Shown here piece after piece: positions 34,311 to 43,386 of a DNA stretch of 64,000 nucleotides. The notes beneath the pieces were generated by a model, which was given only the letters and a program-made list of their open reading frames with translations, was not told the DNA's origin and searched no databases. The stretch comes from Paractinoplanes ovalisporus. Lineage in GTDB: Bacteria > Actinomycetota > Actinomycetes > Mycobacteriales > Micromonosporaceae. The number at the start of each line of letters is the position of its first letter. Position 1 is the first letter of the stretch. The position numbers and the translations under genes were made by a program. The stretch is from positions 496,001-560,000 of the forward strand of contig NZ_JAENHP010000002.1 of the NCBI RefSeq assembly GCF_016834655.1, given 5' to 3'.

Positions 34311-35015
34311 TCAGGCCTGGATCGATGGTCTGATCTGTACGTTGTTCACCAATACGTGGGGTGGGCGGCTCACGATGTGCAGGATCGCGGCGGCCACGTC
34401 GGCTCCGGCGAGGTTGCGCTGGGTGGCCATCACGCCCGCGAGGGCGGCCTGCCGTTCGGGGTCGCCGATGCTGGTGAACAGCTCAGTGTCGGTGTAGCCG
34501 GGCTCGACCACGCTCACCCGCACCCCCGAGGGGGCCAGCTCCTTGCGCAGGGCGTCCGAGAAGCCGTACAGGCCGAACTTGGTCGCGTGATAGACGGCCG
34601 CGCCGGGGTAGGTCTCGCGGCCGCCGATCGAGGAGATGTTGACGATGTCGCGGGCGTCGCCGGTCAGGTGGGGCAGCGCGGCGTGGGTCACGAGCATCAT
34701 GCCGAGCAGGTTGGTGTCGAGACAGCGCCGCCAGATGGTGGTGTCGGCCCCGGCCACGGGACCCAGCGGCATGATGCCGGCCGCGTTGACGACCAGGTCG
34801 AGGCCGCCGAAATCGGCCGCTGCGGCGTCGACGGCGGTGCGGATCGAGGCCTCGTCGGTCACGTCCAGGGTCAGGTTCAGGTCGCCGTCGAGGCGGTCGG
34901 TGCGGCGGGCCGCGGCGGCCACCTGGGCGCCCGCCTCTCGCAGCGCCTGGACGGTGGCGGCGCCGATTCCGGAAGAGGCGCCGGTGACCAGGGCGCGTCG
35001 GTTCTTCAGATCCAT
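34311..35015 (-). CDS. short-chain dehydrogenase/reductase
   Basis: 234 residues, classical SDR: Rossmann TGASSGIG at about 11-18, NAAG, catalytic Ser in NISSIGG, YHATK (Tyr and Lys) and VEPGYTDTEL. NAD(P)-dependent oxidoreductase of unknown substrate. ATG 35015 (MDLKNRRALVTG) preferred over GTG 35024. Divergent from an XRE regulator, which probably controls it. Confidence 0.9.
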   Translation of the reverse strand: MDLKNRRALVTGASSGIGAATVQALREAGAQVAAAARRTDRLDGDLNLTLDVTDEASIRTAVDAAAADFGGLDLVVNAAGIMPLGPVAGADTTIWRRCLDTNLLGMMLVTHAALPHLTGDARDIVNISSIGGRETYPGAAVYHATKFGLYGFSDALRKELAPSGVRVSVVEPGYTDTELFTSIGDPERQAALAGVMATQRNLAGADVAAAILHIVSRPPHVLVNNVQIRPSIQA

Positions 35016-35116
35016 GCGGTCCACGCTGCCGGTGGGCGGGCGGTTTCCCCAGGCCCGGTGAATCCTGGGGGTCGCAGGGCCAGGTTTTCCGGTCCGTCGC
35101 GGCCTACCGTGGGGAG

Positions 35117-35917
35117 ATGGCCGGAGATCTTGGGGAGTTCCTGCGGGCGCGGCGTGCGCTGATCGGGCCCGCCGCGGCGGGACTGGTTGCGGGCGGGCGG
35201 CGGCACGTGCGGGGTCTGCGGCGTGAGGAGCTGGCGTTGCTGGCCGGCATCAGCGTGGATTATTACGTACGGCTGGAGCAGGGCCGCGACCGCAATCCGT
35301 CGCCGGAAGTGGTGGACGCGCTGGCCCGCGCCCTGCAGCTGGACGACGACGCCGCCACGCATCTGCGCCGTCTGGCCGCCGTGACCGTCGCCGCACCGGT
35401 GAACGACGACGAGGTGCGGCCGTCGGTGGCCCGGCTCGTCGACACCTCGCCGTGGCCGGTGGCGCTGCTCGACCGCACCCTGAGCGTGCTGCGCGCCAAC
35501 GAGCTCGCGGTTCTGCTCAACCCGGGTCTGGCCGAGGGCCGCAACCTGGTGCGCGATGCCTTCCTCGACCCGTCGGTGGCCGCGCTGCACGTGGATGCGG
35601 CGGCGGTTCGGGCCGAGTGTGTGGCGGCGCTGCGCTCGGCGGCCGGGATCTACCCGGACGACGCCGAGCTTCAGCGGTTGGTGGGCGAGCTGTCGGTGCA
35701 CAGCCGGGATTTCCGGTCACTGTGGGCACGGGCGGATGTGAACTACTGCCGTACGGGAAAGAAGGTCTTGAATCACCCGGCGGTCGGGCGGCTGTGCCTC
35801 GACTACGAGACGCTCGACGTCGGGGACGCGAGTGGGCAGCGGCTGCTGATCCACTCGGCCGAGCCGGGTCGACCGGACGGCGACAAGCTCGCGCTGATCA
35901 GGCCAGACCTCCCATAG
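35117..35917 (+). CDS. XRE-family regulator with MmyB-like ligand domain
   Basis: 266 residues. Helix-turn-helix (about 5-75: GLRREELALLAGISVDYYVRLEQGRD) and a C-terminal MmyB-like domain (about 105-262: WPVALLDRTLSVLRANELA, RLCLDYETLDV). Such regulators bind fatty-acid-like ligands and usually control a divergent SDR gene, exactly as found here. ATG with GGGGAG upstream. The 3' end overlaps the convergent phospholipase gene by 20 bp. Confidence 0.9.
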   Translation: MAGDLGEFLRARRALIGPAAAGLVAGGRRHVRGLRREELALLAGISVDYYVRLEQGRDRNPSPEVVDALARALQLDDDAATHLRRLAAVTVAAPVNDDEVRPSVARLVDTSPWPVALLDRTLSVLRANELAVLLNPGLAEGRNLVRDAFLDPSVAALHVDAAAVRAECVAALRSAAGIYPDDAELQRLVGELSVHSRDFRSLWARADVNYCRTGKKVLNHPAVGRLCLDYETLDVGDASGQRLLIHSAEPGRPDGDKLALIRPDLP

Positions 35918-37928
35918 CCGGGTCGCTGATGCTCTCGCGGCCGTTCTCGAGGTGGCCGGCGTAGCGGCGCTCGACCCCCTCCACGGTGACCGTCAGGTCG
36001 TACCAGCCCCGGGTCTTCGCGGCCGAGTGGCCCGCGATGTGGTGGGCGCCGGGACGGACGGCCGCGGTGGTGGTGCGGCCGGTGTAGCGGTCGGCCACCT
36101 TGACCAGGGCGCGGGCCGGGCCCTGGTTGCTGATCTCCAGCATCACCACGTGGTCGTCCTGCTCGGCGCGCACCTCCACGGCGGGGCGACCGGCCCGGCC
36201 GGTGAAACGGCGGTAGAAGCCGTTGGGGCCGCGCACCTCCACGTCGTACGGGCCGGTGGTGGGCCACATGCCGGTGAGGCGCTTGCCGGGCTCGACGGTG
36301 TAGGTGCGGGGCTCGTGGGATTGGTCGGCCGAGTGCACTTGGAACACCGCGGCGGCGCGGCCGGTGTTGCGGAACTCCACGGTGAACCCGGTCGGCGCGA
36401 CCTTGCCGTCGGCGTGCAGCTTGTACGGCAACGCCCGGGCCGGGCGCACACCCCGTTCCTGGTCGGGCAGGGCCGGGTCGGCCGGCGGAACGGGCACCTC
36501 GTCGGGCTGCCGGGTCAGGGCGGTCGGCTTGAACGCGGCGGTGCCGGGCAGGTCGGCGAGACGGCGGTTGGGCGTACGGAAATCGAAAGCGCTCGTCAGG
36601 TCACCCGCCACCGCCCGCCGCCACGGGGTGATGTTCGGTTCCCGGGGGCCGAAACGCCGTTCCAGGAACCGGATCAGCGAGGTGTGGTCGAACAGCTGGG
36701 AGTCGACGAAGCCGCCACGGGTCCACGGCGAGACCACGACCATCGGCACGCGGATTCCGAAGCCGTACGGGCCGGTGGGGTGGTTGGCGCTGCCGGGAAA
36801 GATCTCGTTGGTGGTCGGCACGGTTGAGCGGGCCGGATCGGGGGTCGGCGGCACCAGGTGGTCGAAGAAGCCGCCCTCCTCGTCGTAGGTGACGAACAGC
36901 GCCATCTTGCTCCACACCTCCGGGTTCGAGGCGAGGATGTCGACGACGCGCGAGACGTACCACTCGCCGTAGTGCGGTCCCCAGTTCGGGTGTTCGGTGT
37001 AGGCCTCGGGCGCGACGATCCAGCTGACCGACGGCAGCCGGTCGTGGCGCACGTCCTCGCGGAAGTCGGTGAGCAGCTTCTCCGGGTCACGGCCGAGCTT
37101 GTTGATCTCGGTACCGGTCTTCGCCTTGTCGGCCAGGGGATTTCTGGGTACGGCGTTCTGGTACTGGTGGAAGTAGAGCAGGGCGTTGTCGCCGTAGTTG
37201 CCGATGAACGGGTCACTCGTCCAGCCCCACGACCCGGCCGCGGTCAGCCCGAGACCGATGTCCTGATAGACACGCCACGAGACGCCGGCCCGTTCCAGGC
37301 GTTCGGGGTAGGTCGGCCAGTCGTACCCGGCCTCGGCGTTGTCGACGACCGGGCCGCCTGCCTGGCCGTCGTTGCCGACCCAGCCCGTCCACATGTGATA
37401 GCGGTTGGGGTCGGTCGAGCCCATCAGCGAGCAGAAGTAGTTGTCGCAGACCGTGAACGCGTCGGCCAGCGCGTAGTGGTAGGGCAGATCGGCCCGGGTG
37501 TGGTGGGTCATCGTCTGCACGCCCTTGTTGGGCACCCACCGGTCGTAGCGGCCGCCGTTCCAGGCGTCGTGCGTGTCGTTCCAGCCGTGCGGCGGGTCGG
37601 GCAGGAACATGTCACCCACGTCGGGGACCTCGGGACGGAACGGCAGCAGCTCGCCCTCGCCGTGGGGCTGGTGCCACACGGAGTTCCCGGACGGCAGCCG
37701 TACGGGGTGAGGGTCGGCGAAGCCGCGGACACCCCGCATCGCGCCGAAGTAGTGGTCGAACGAGCGGTTCTCCTGCATCAGGATGATCACGTGTTCGACG
37801 TCCTCGATGCTCCCGGTGCGCGTGTTGGCCGGGATGGCGAGGGCCTTGTCGAGGCTTGCGGGCATGGCCGACGCGACCGCCGGCATGCCGAGCATCTGGA
37901 GGAAACTGCGGCGATCGAGCTCAACCAT
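35898..37928 (-). CDS. Tat-exported phospholipase C (phosphocholine-specific type)
   Basis: 676 residues. Twin-arginine signal DRRSFLQML near the N-terminus, phosphoesterase domain (about 45-440) with HVIILMQENRSFDHYFG and VPMVVVSPWTRGG, then two C-terminal beta-domains (about 500-670, DUF756-like) typical of bacterial PLC. It should cleave phosphatidylcholine or sphingomyelin to phosphocholine outside the cell. ATG 37928. Confidence 0.92.
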   Translation of the reverse strand: MVELDRRSFLQMLGMPAVASAMPASLDKALAIPANTRTGSIEDVEHVIILMQENRSFDHYFGAMRGVRGFADPHPVRLPSGNSVWHQPHGEGELLPFRPEVPDVGDMFLPDPPHGWNDTHDAWNGGRYDRWVPNKGVQTMTHHTRADLPYHYALADAFTVCDNYFCSLMGSTDPNRYHMWTGWVGNDGQAGGPVVDNAEAGYDWPTYPERLERAGVSWRVYQDIGLGLTAAGSWGWTSDPFIGNYGDNALLYFHQYQNAVPRNPLADKAKTGTEINKLGRDPEKLLTDFREDVRHDRLPSVSWIVAPEAYTEHPNWGPHYGEWYVSRVVDILASNPEVWSKMALFVTYDEEGGFFDHLVPPTPDPARSTVPTTNEIFPGSANHPTGPYGFGIRVPMVVVSPWTRGGFVDSQLFDHTSLIRFLERRFGPREPNITPWRRAVAGDLTSAFDFRTPNRRLADLPGTAAFKPTALTRQPDEVPVPPADPALPDQERGVRPARALPYKLHADGKVAPTGFTVEFRNTGRAAAVFQVHSADQSHEPRTYTVEPGKRLTGMWPTTGPYDVEVRGPNGFYRRFTGRAGRPAVEVRAEQDDHVVMLEISNQGPARALVKVADRYTGRTTTAAVRPGAHHIAGHSAAKTRGWYDLTVTVEGVERRYAGHLENGRESISDPAMGGLA

Positions 37929-38053
37929 GACTCCGGAAGGTAGTCCCCGCCGGTGGACGCCGGATTAACGCGAGTCGATGCCTTTGCTTTCGTCGCGTCG
38001 ATAAAAAGATTGAGATGTATTGACTAAAAGGTGTCGTGGTCGAGGATGGGGCG

Positions 38054-39547
38054 ATGGGATCACTCGCTCGCGGTGTCCTCGCGCTGGCCGCCTTCGCCGC
38101 CGTGGTGTTCGGGCTGCCCTCCCCGGCGTCGGCCCACGGCACCCTGGCGATGTCCAACCCGGTCAGCGGGGCCACGGTCGACGCGCCGGTGGCGAGCGTC
38201 GAGCTCTACTTCACCGAGAAGGTGCCGGACAACGCGTACTTCGCGGTCACCGCACCCGGCGGTGGACGGGTCGACAACGGCTGGGAGCACGCCAGTCCGC
38301 GGCCGCTCGACAAGCCGGTCACCGAATACTTCATGGAGAACGGCCAGTACGAGCCGCGCGAGTACAAGACCGGGTTTCCGGCCCGAATCCGGGTCGCGCA
38401 CATGCCGGCCACCGGCGAATACAAGGTGGACTATCTGTCGAAGGCCTCCGACGGCGACGCCGTGCACGGGACGGTGACGTTCAAATACACCGGGCCCACC
38501 ACACCCGCGCCCGCCGGGTGGACGGCGCCGACCGGGCAGGCCGACGCCGCGCTCACCGGGGATGCTTCGGTTTCCGCTCCTGTGGCGAGACAGGACGACC
38601 GGGGCAGCGCCTGGGGAACGTGGCTCGGCGGGGCGGCCGCACTCGCCGTGCTGGCCGGAGGTTTCGCGCTGTGGCGCTATCGCCGGTTGGTTCCGGTGGC
38701 GCCGGTCGCGGTCGGGGCGGTCGTGGTGGCGCTCGTCGGTGGTTATGCACTCGGGCGGGCCACAGTGGAGGAGACGCCACCCGCGGCTCCCGCGGCCATG
38801 ACGGGACACCAGCACGGCATCGGCGGAGGAACCGCCAGCGTCGACGCACTGGGCACTTCCGTCAGTGATCAGGGCTGGACGATCCAGCCCGTCAAACGGT
38901 CGCAGGCCAAGGGCGAGACGGTCGACTACGCCTTCCGGATCGTCGGCGCGGACGGTCAGCCCGCCACCCGCTACGCCGTCGTGCACGACAAGCCGCTGCA
39001 CCTGGTGGTGGCCGGCCGGGGTCTGACCGGCTTCCAGCACCTGCACCCCACGATGTCACCGGACGGCCTGTGGTCGGTGCCGCTGAAACTGCCCGAGGCG
39101 GGCGCCTACCGCGTGTTCGCCGACTTCAGCCTGGCCACCGCCGACGGCGCCACCACCCCGCTCGTGCTCGGCGTCGACCACCACGTGCCCGGTGACGCCC
39201 CGAAGACCGAACTGCCCGCGCCGCAGACCATCGTGCAGGCCAAGCCGTTCCTGGTTTCGATGGAGGGCGCGGTGAAATCCGGCGCCACGGTGCCGGTGCT
39301 GTTCCGGGTCGCGCGCTCCTCTCCCGGCGCGGCCACTCTGGAGCGCTACCTGGGTTCGTACGGGCATCTGGTCGTCCTGCGGGAGGGCGACCTCGGCTAC
39401 GTGCACGTCCATCCCGATCCCGAGCTGGCCGACGGCGCGATCCGCTTCAACGTCTCCCTTCCGGGCGCCGCCCGCTACCGCGCCTTCCTCGAGTTCCAGG
39501 TCGACGGCGAAGTCCACCGGGCGGAGTTCACCATCCACGCCGGTTAG
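38054..39547 (+). CDS. CopC-domain fusion membrane protein
   Basis: About 497 residues. Signal peptide ends ASAHG, leaving His as the mature N-terminus as in CopC. The CopC fold runs to about residue 155, two membrane helices follow (about 195-245), then a His-containing linker (GHQHGIGGG) and a large C-terminal domain with repeated Phe-His-Pro motifs (GFQHLHPTMS, YVHVHPDP). It looks like an envelope metal-handling (copper) protein. GTG 38036 is an alternative start. No CopD gene is adjacent. Confidence 0.8.
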   Translation: MGSLARGVLALAAFAAVVFGLPSPASAHGTLAMSNPVSGATVDAPVASVELYFTEKVPDNAYFAVTAPGGGRVDNGWEHASPRPLDKPVTEYFMENGQYEPREYKTGFPARIRVAHMPATGEYKVDYLSKASDGDAVHGTVTFKYTGPTTPAPAGWTAPTGQADAALTGDASVSAPVARQDDRGSAWGTWLGGAAALAVLAGGFALWRYRRLVPVAPVAVGAVVVALVGGYALGRATVEETPPAAPAAMTGHQHGIGGGTASVDALGTSVSDQGWTIQPVKRSQAKGETVDYAFRIVGADGQPATRYAVVHDKPLHLVVAGRGLTGFQHLHPTMSPDGLWSVPLKLPEAGAYRVFADFSLATADGATTPLVLGVDHHVPGDAPKTELPAPQTIVQAKPFLVSMEGAVKSGATVPVLFRVARSSPGAATLERYLGSYGHLVVLREGDLGYVHVHPDPELADGAIRFNVSLPGAARYRAFLEFQVDGEVHRAEFTIHAG

Positions 39548-39618
39548 CATCGGGCTTCGGCCCCGAGCGGATCGCCGACATCCGCCAACACGCGGCCGAG
39601 CCCGACGCGGGTTGACGA

Positions 39619-39654
39619 GGGGTCAGGCCCGCCCGGGAGCGGCTGCCTGACCCC
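39619..39654. terminator. bidirectional terminator between convergent genes
   Basis: GGGGTCAGGC (39619-39628) and GCCTGACCCC (39645-39654), continued by CCGC/GCGG inside. It lies between the convergent CopC-fusion and small secreted protein genes. There is no T tract, as is common in high-GC actinomycetes. Confidence 0.65.
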
Positions 39655-39668
39655 CGTCACGAGGTTGC

Positions 39669-40094
39669 TCAGGCCTTACACGACACGTAGAGGCCGGCGC
39701 TGGTCAGGGCGCCCTGCACGATCCATGCGGTGGCTCCGCTCGGGGGATAGACGAAGAGCGCGACCCCGCTGGCGACCGCCAGGACGCAACCGGTGTTCCA
39801 CTGGACGGTCTGTGCGGCGCCGCCGCCGTAGGCCAGGTGGTAGCTCGCGACCTGGTTTCCGTTGATGTACTTCTTCAGGTAGCTGCCGTGACAGTCGGTC
39901 GTGGCCTGTCCGGGCCGGAGCATGTAGCTGCTGCCGTCGACGCCGATGCAGTAGTAGTCGTACTCCCCGGTGGCGGCCGCCACCGGAGTCGCGGGAGCGG
40001 GAGCGGCCGCCGCGGGGGCAGCGTTCGCCGCTTGAGGTGCGAAAACCCCTGCCGCTAAGGCGAACGCCGCAACGGCCGACACGAACCTGTTCAT
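39669..40094 (-). CDS. small secreted protein of unknown function
   Basis: 141 residues. Signal peptide about 1-25 (ends ANAA), Ala/Pro-rich stretch, then EYDYYCIGVDGSSYMLRPG and four Cys in the mature part. ATG 40094 with GAAGGGAAG upstream. Probably a stand-alone exported protein; no family recognised. Confidence 0.78.
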   Translation of the reverse strand: MNRFVSAVAAFALAAGVFAPQAANAAPAAAAPAPATPVAAATGEYDYYCIGVDGSSYMLRPGQATTDCHGSYLKKYINGNQVASYHLAYGGGAAQTVQWNTGCVLAVASGVALFVYPPSGATAWIVQGALTSAGLYVSCKA

Positions 40095-40312
40095 GGGGTG
40101 CTTCCCTTCGTCGAGTCGCAGCGGGTGTCGCCGCAATGCGGGGAAAGCTATGTGCTGGACGTGCGGTCAGGGAATGCCCGCCAGAGGCCGGACAAACCGG
40201 GAGCTGTTGCCCGGACCGGTTGTCCAGTGGTTAAGATCGATGCATTCGCCTGATTGCCAAAGCTCGGGTTGGAGGCCCGAGGCTTCGTTCCACGCAGACC
40301 ACGGGGAGAACA

Positions 40313-40945
40313 ATGAAGGTCACCGAGATTGAATGTCCCAGGCACACCGCTCTGAGGGCCGTGGAAGTCAGTCTGAGTGACAATCGTGAAGAGAACGCCG
40401 CACCGGAGATCCTCGAAGCCGCGGTTCGCGCCTTCGACGAACTGGGGTACGAGCGGGCGAGCATCAAGCACATCGCTGAGCTGGCCGGCACCTCGAAATC
40501 TCTGGTGACCTACTATTTTCCGACCAAACAGACGCTGGCCTCGGCCGTGATCAACCTGGCCTATCCCGGGGGCGTCTTCATGGGGTCCCGGCGTGTCGTC
40601 GCCGATCCGCTCGACGCGATCGTCTGGGTCGCCGAGCACGTGACCACCAACGTGCTCTACAGTCCGCTGGCCCGGGTCGCGATCAGCCTTGGTGACCGTG
40701 ACCGCAAGGGTCTCGGCGGCCGTCTGTCGGGGTGGTACACGAGGCTCACCGACTATGTCGAAGAGGCCCGGATCAAGCGCCTGGTGCCGCCGGTCACCGA
40801 TGCGTCCACCGAGGCGAGGTTGCTGCTGAGCGGCATCGTCGGTCTCGTCGCCGTGGCGATGGAGACAGGGTCCCGCCTTTCCCTGGTCGACGATGCCGTC
40901 CGCATCACGCGCGACCGCCTCGCGAGCCTGCAGGCGAGCGCATAA
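40313..40945 (+). CDS. TetR-family transcriptional regulator
   Basis: 210 residues. TetR_N helix-turn-helix at about 30-78 (AAVRAFDELGYERASIKHIAELAGTS, YYFPTKQTLASAVI), C-terminal ligand/dimer domain 90-205. ATG with GGGGAGAAC upstream. The layout resembles gamma-butyrolactone-receptor-like TetR proteins in the KQTLASAVI stretch (weak). It converges, 15 bp apart, on the end of the eight-gene prenyl/inositol operon; whether it controls it is open. Confidence 0.88.
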   Translation: MKVTEIECPRHTALRAVEVSLSDNREENAAPEILEAAVRAFDELGYERASIKHIAELAGTSKSLVTYYFPTKQTLASAVINLAYPGGVFMGSRRVVADPLDAIVWVAEHVTTNVLYSPLARVAISLGDRDRKGLGGRLSGWYTRLTDYVEEARIKRLVPPVTDASTEARLLLSGIVGLVAVAMETGSRLSLVDDAVRITRDRLASLQASA

Positions 40946-40960
40946 GAAGCACAGCGCAGG

Positions 40961-42031
40961 TCACAGCGACCGGTTGATGGCGGCCTCGGCCTGGTCGGTC
41001 AGGGCCGCACGGACAAACGCGGGCAACGGAGCGGCGGCCAGGGCGGCCAGAGCGGCCTCGGCCCGTACGCGGATCATCTGCTCGATCTGTTCCAGCGCAC
41101 CGGTTTCGACGATGATGGCCCGCAGCGCCTCGGCCCCGGAAGCGTCCAGGTCGGGGTTGCCGAACAGGACCGCCAGCCGGGCCGCCTGGTCACGGGTCGC
41201 GGCGTCGCGGGCCAGGGCCATCATCACCGTCGGTTTGCCCTCGCGCAGATCATCCAGCGTGGACTTGCCGGTGACCGTGGGGTCGCCGAACACGCCCAGA
41301 ACGTCGTCGCGCAACTGGAAGGCGTCTCCCAGCGGGTCGCCGAAGTCGGTGAACGCGGCGTACAGGGCGCGGGGAGCGCCGGCCAGCCACGCGCCGATCT
41401 GCAGCGGGCGGGTGACCGTGTACCGCGCGGCCTTCATGCGGATGACGGTCAGGGCGCTCGCCACCGAGCCGTCGCCCACCCCGGAGACCAGGTCGAGGTA
41501 CTGGCCGGCGATCACCTCGGTCCGCATGAGCGCGAACGCCGCATAGCCCTGGTGGATCTGCCGGGGCGGCAGCCCGCACTCGTGGAACATCTGCTCGGCC
41601 CACGCGGCGCACAGGTCGCCGCAGAGCAGGGCGGTGTTGCGCCCGAAGGCCAGCGAGTCGCCGCGCCACGAGTGGCGGTGGTGCATGGTCGCGAAGAAGC
41701 GGTGCATCGACGGTTGGCCCCGGCGCCGGTCGCTGCCGTCGATGATGTCGTCGTGGATCAGCGCGAACGCGTGGAACAGCTCCAGGGCGGCCGCCGCGTT
41801 GATCACCTCGGGGCAGTCGTCGCCCCCGCCCGCGCGCCAGCCCCAATAGCAGAACGTCGGGCGGATCCGTTTGCCCCCGGCCAGGATGAACCGGCGCAAC
41901 GAGTCGAGCGCGCCGCGCGGGGCGCCGTCGGGCCAGGCCGGGTCCTGCCGGTCGATGAACGTGGCCAGGGCGGTGTCGAAGCGCTGCCTCAGTTCGGCCG
42001 AGGCCGGCGCGCGGGTTGCCTCGAGCGTCAT
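40961..42031 (-). CDS. trans-polyprenyl diphosphate synthase
   Basis: 356 residues. First Asp-rich motif HDDIIDGSDRRRG and second RDDVLGVFGD, plus GGKRIRP, as in actinomycete GGPP/polyprenyl synthases. It condenses IPP with allylic diphosphates; the residues before the first motif (LFHAFALI) suggest C15-C20 or longer products but do not fix length. ATG 42031 overlaps the upstream phosphodiesterase stop (ATGA). Last gene of an overlapping eight-gene operon, so it likely supplies the prenyl donor for the UbiA-type enzyme. Confidence 0.92.
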   Translation of the reverse strand: MTLEATRAPASAELRQRFDTALATFIDRQDPAWPDGAPRGALDSLRRFILAGGKRIRPTFCYWGWRAGGGDDCPEVINAAAALELFHAFALIHDDIIDGSDRRRGQPSMHRFFATMHHRHSWRGDSLAFGRNTALLCGDLCAAWAEQMFHECGLPPRQIHQGYAAFALMRTEVIAGQYLDLVSGVGDGSVASALTVIRMKAARYTVTRPLQIGAWLAGAPRALYAAFTDFGDPLGDAFQLRDDVLGVFGDPTVTGKSTLDDLREGKPTVMMALARDAATRDQAARLAVLFGNPDLDASGAEALRAIIVETGALEQIEQMIRVRAEAALAALAAAPLPAFVRAALTDQAEAAINRSL

Positions 42032-43386
42032 GACAGCCCCGCCAGGCCGAGCAGCAGAGCCTTCACGTCCGTCGCAGACACGTTCTCCCGGGAGGCGGAG
42101 GGCTCCGAACACAACAGCACCGGCGCGTCCTCGGGGGAGGCGGGCAACCGGCCGTGCGACCCCTTCACCGCGCGCGCCCCGGCGTCGAGACCGACCGGGT
42201 TCATCAGGTAGCGCAGGCCCAGTTTCTTGCGGGCCACCGCCGTGATCGCCCGCCGCTTCGCCGCGCCCGGGTCGGCCGGGTCGAAGAACAGCTCGGCCGG
42301 GTCGTAACCGGGTTTGCGGTGGATCTCCACGCAGCGCGCGAAGTCGGGCGCCCGCGCGTCGTCGAGCCAGTAGTAGTAGGTGAACCAGGAGTCGTCGGAA
42401 GCCACCAGCACGAGATCGCCCGCCCGGAAATGATCGAGTCCGTATGAGGTTTTGCCCGCGTCGTCCAGGACGAGGTCGACCCCCGGCACGGCCGCGCACA
42501 ACTTGGCCACCGCGGGGATTTCGGCCGGATCCCGGACGTACACGTGCGCCACCTGATGGTCGGCCACGGCGAAGGCCCGTGACACCCATGGATCGAGATA
42601 TTCCATACCGTCTTGCGTGTAGACCTCCAGCAGCCCCTCCGACCGCAGCATCCGGTTGATGTCGACCGGCCGGCTCACGTCGGTGATGCCGTACTCGGAA
42701 AGCGCCACGACGGTCGTGTCCGGCAGTGACAGCAGGGGCGCCAGCACCTCGTCCAGCGCCGCCGCGGCCGCCGCCGCTTGCGGTGAGGACGGCCCGAACC
42801 GCTGCAGGTCGTAGTCGAGATGCGGCACGTAGACCAGCGTGAGGTCCGGGTTGCGGGTCTTCAGCAGGTGCAGCGCCGCGTTGACGATCCACTGCGAGGA
42901 CGGCATCCCCGCCCCGGGCCCCCAATAGGTGAACAGCGGGAACGGCGGCAGCTCGTCGTGCAGCTCGGGCGGATACGTGTAGCAGTCCGGCTCCTTGCGC
43001 CCGTCGGCCCGATAGATCGGCCGTGGCGTGATCGTCCAGTCGACCTGGGCGCCCATCGCGTACCACCAGCAGACGTTGGCCACCGTGTAGTCCGGCCGGA
43101 CCTTGCGGGCCGCGTCCCACAGCTTCTCGCCGCCGACGAGCGCGTTGTGCTGCCGCCAGAGGAAGACCTCGCCCAGTTCCCGGAAGTACCAGCCGTTCCC
43201 GACGATCCCGTGGTCGGACGGCATGGCGCCGGTGAGGAACGTCGACTGCACCGAACAGGTCACCGCCGGCAGCACGGTGCCCAGCGGCGCCTGGAACCCG
43301 CGCTCGGCCAGGGCCCGCAGCTTGGGCATGTGGGCCAGCAGTCGCGGCGTCAGCCCGACCACGTCGAGCACCACCAGCCGGCTCAT
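42028..43386 (-). CDS. EboF-like alkaline-phosphatase-fold phosphodiesterase
   Basis: 452 residues, nucleotide pyrophosphatase/phosphodiesterase family: N-terminal LDVVGLTPRLL metal site, Thr/Ser nucleophile region TFLTGAMPSDHGIVGNGWY, VYVPHLDYDLQRFG and ADHQVAHVYV. Cytosolic by lack of a signal peptide. In ebo clusters the last gene encodes a protein of this fold. It could hydrolyse a phosphodiester or diphosphate in the product route. 4-nt overlaps with both neighbours. Confidence 0.88.
   Translation of the reverse strand: MSRLVVLDVVGLTPRLLAHMPKLRALAERGFQAPLGTVLPAVTCSVQSTFLTGAMPSDHGIVGNGWYFRELGEVFLWRQHNALVGGEKLWDAARKVRPDYTVANVCWWYAMGAQVDWTITPRPIYRADGRKEPDCYTYPPELHDELPPFPLFTYWGPGAGMPSSQWIVNAALHLLKTRNPDLTLVYVPHLDYDLQRFGPSSPQAAAAAAALDEVLAPLLSLPDTTVVALSEYGITDVSRPVDINRMLRSEGLLEVYTQDGMEYLDPWVSRAFAVADHQVAHVYVRDPAEIPAVAKLCAAVPGVDLVLDDAGKTSYGLDHFRAGDLVLVASDDSWFTYYYWLDDARAPDFARCVEIHRKPGYDPAELFFDPADPGAAKRRAITAVARKKLGLRYLMNPVGLDAGARAVKGSHGRLPASPEDAPVLLCSEPSASRENVSATDVKALLLGLAGLS

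Noticed and set aside
39548..39616. Short plus-strand frame ending GPERIADIRQHAAEPDAG before the terminator
   Set aside because: Looks like a possible C-terminal fragment of an oxidoreductase but is too short to assign.
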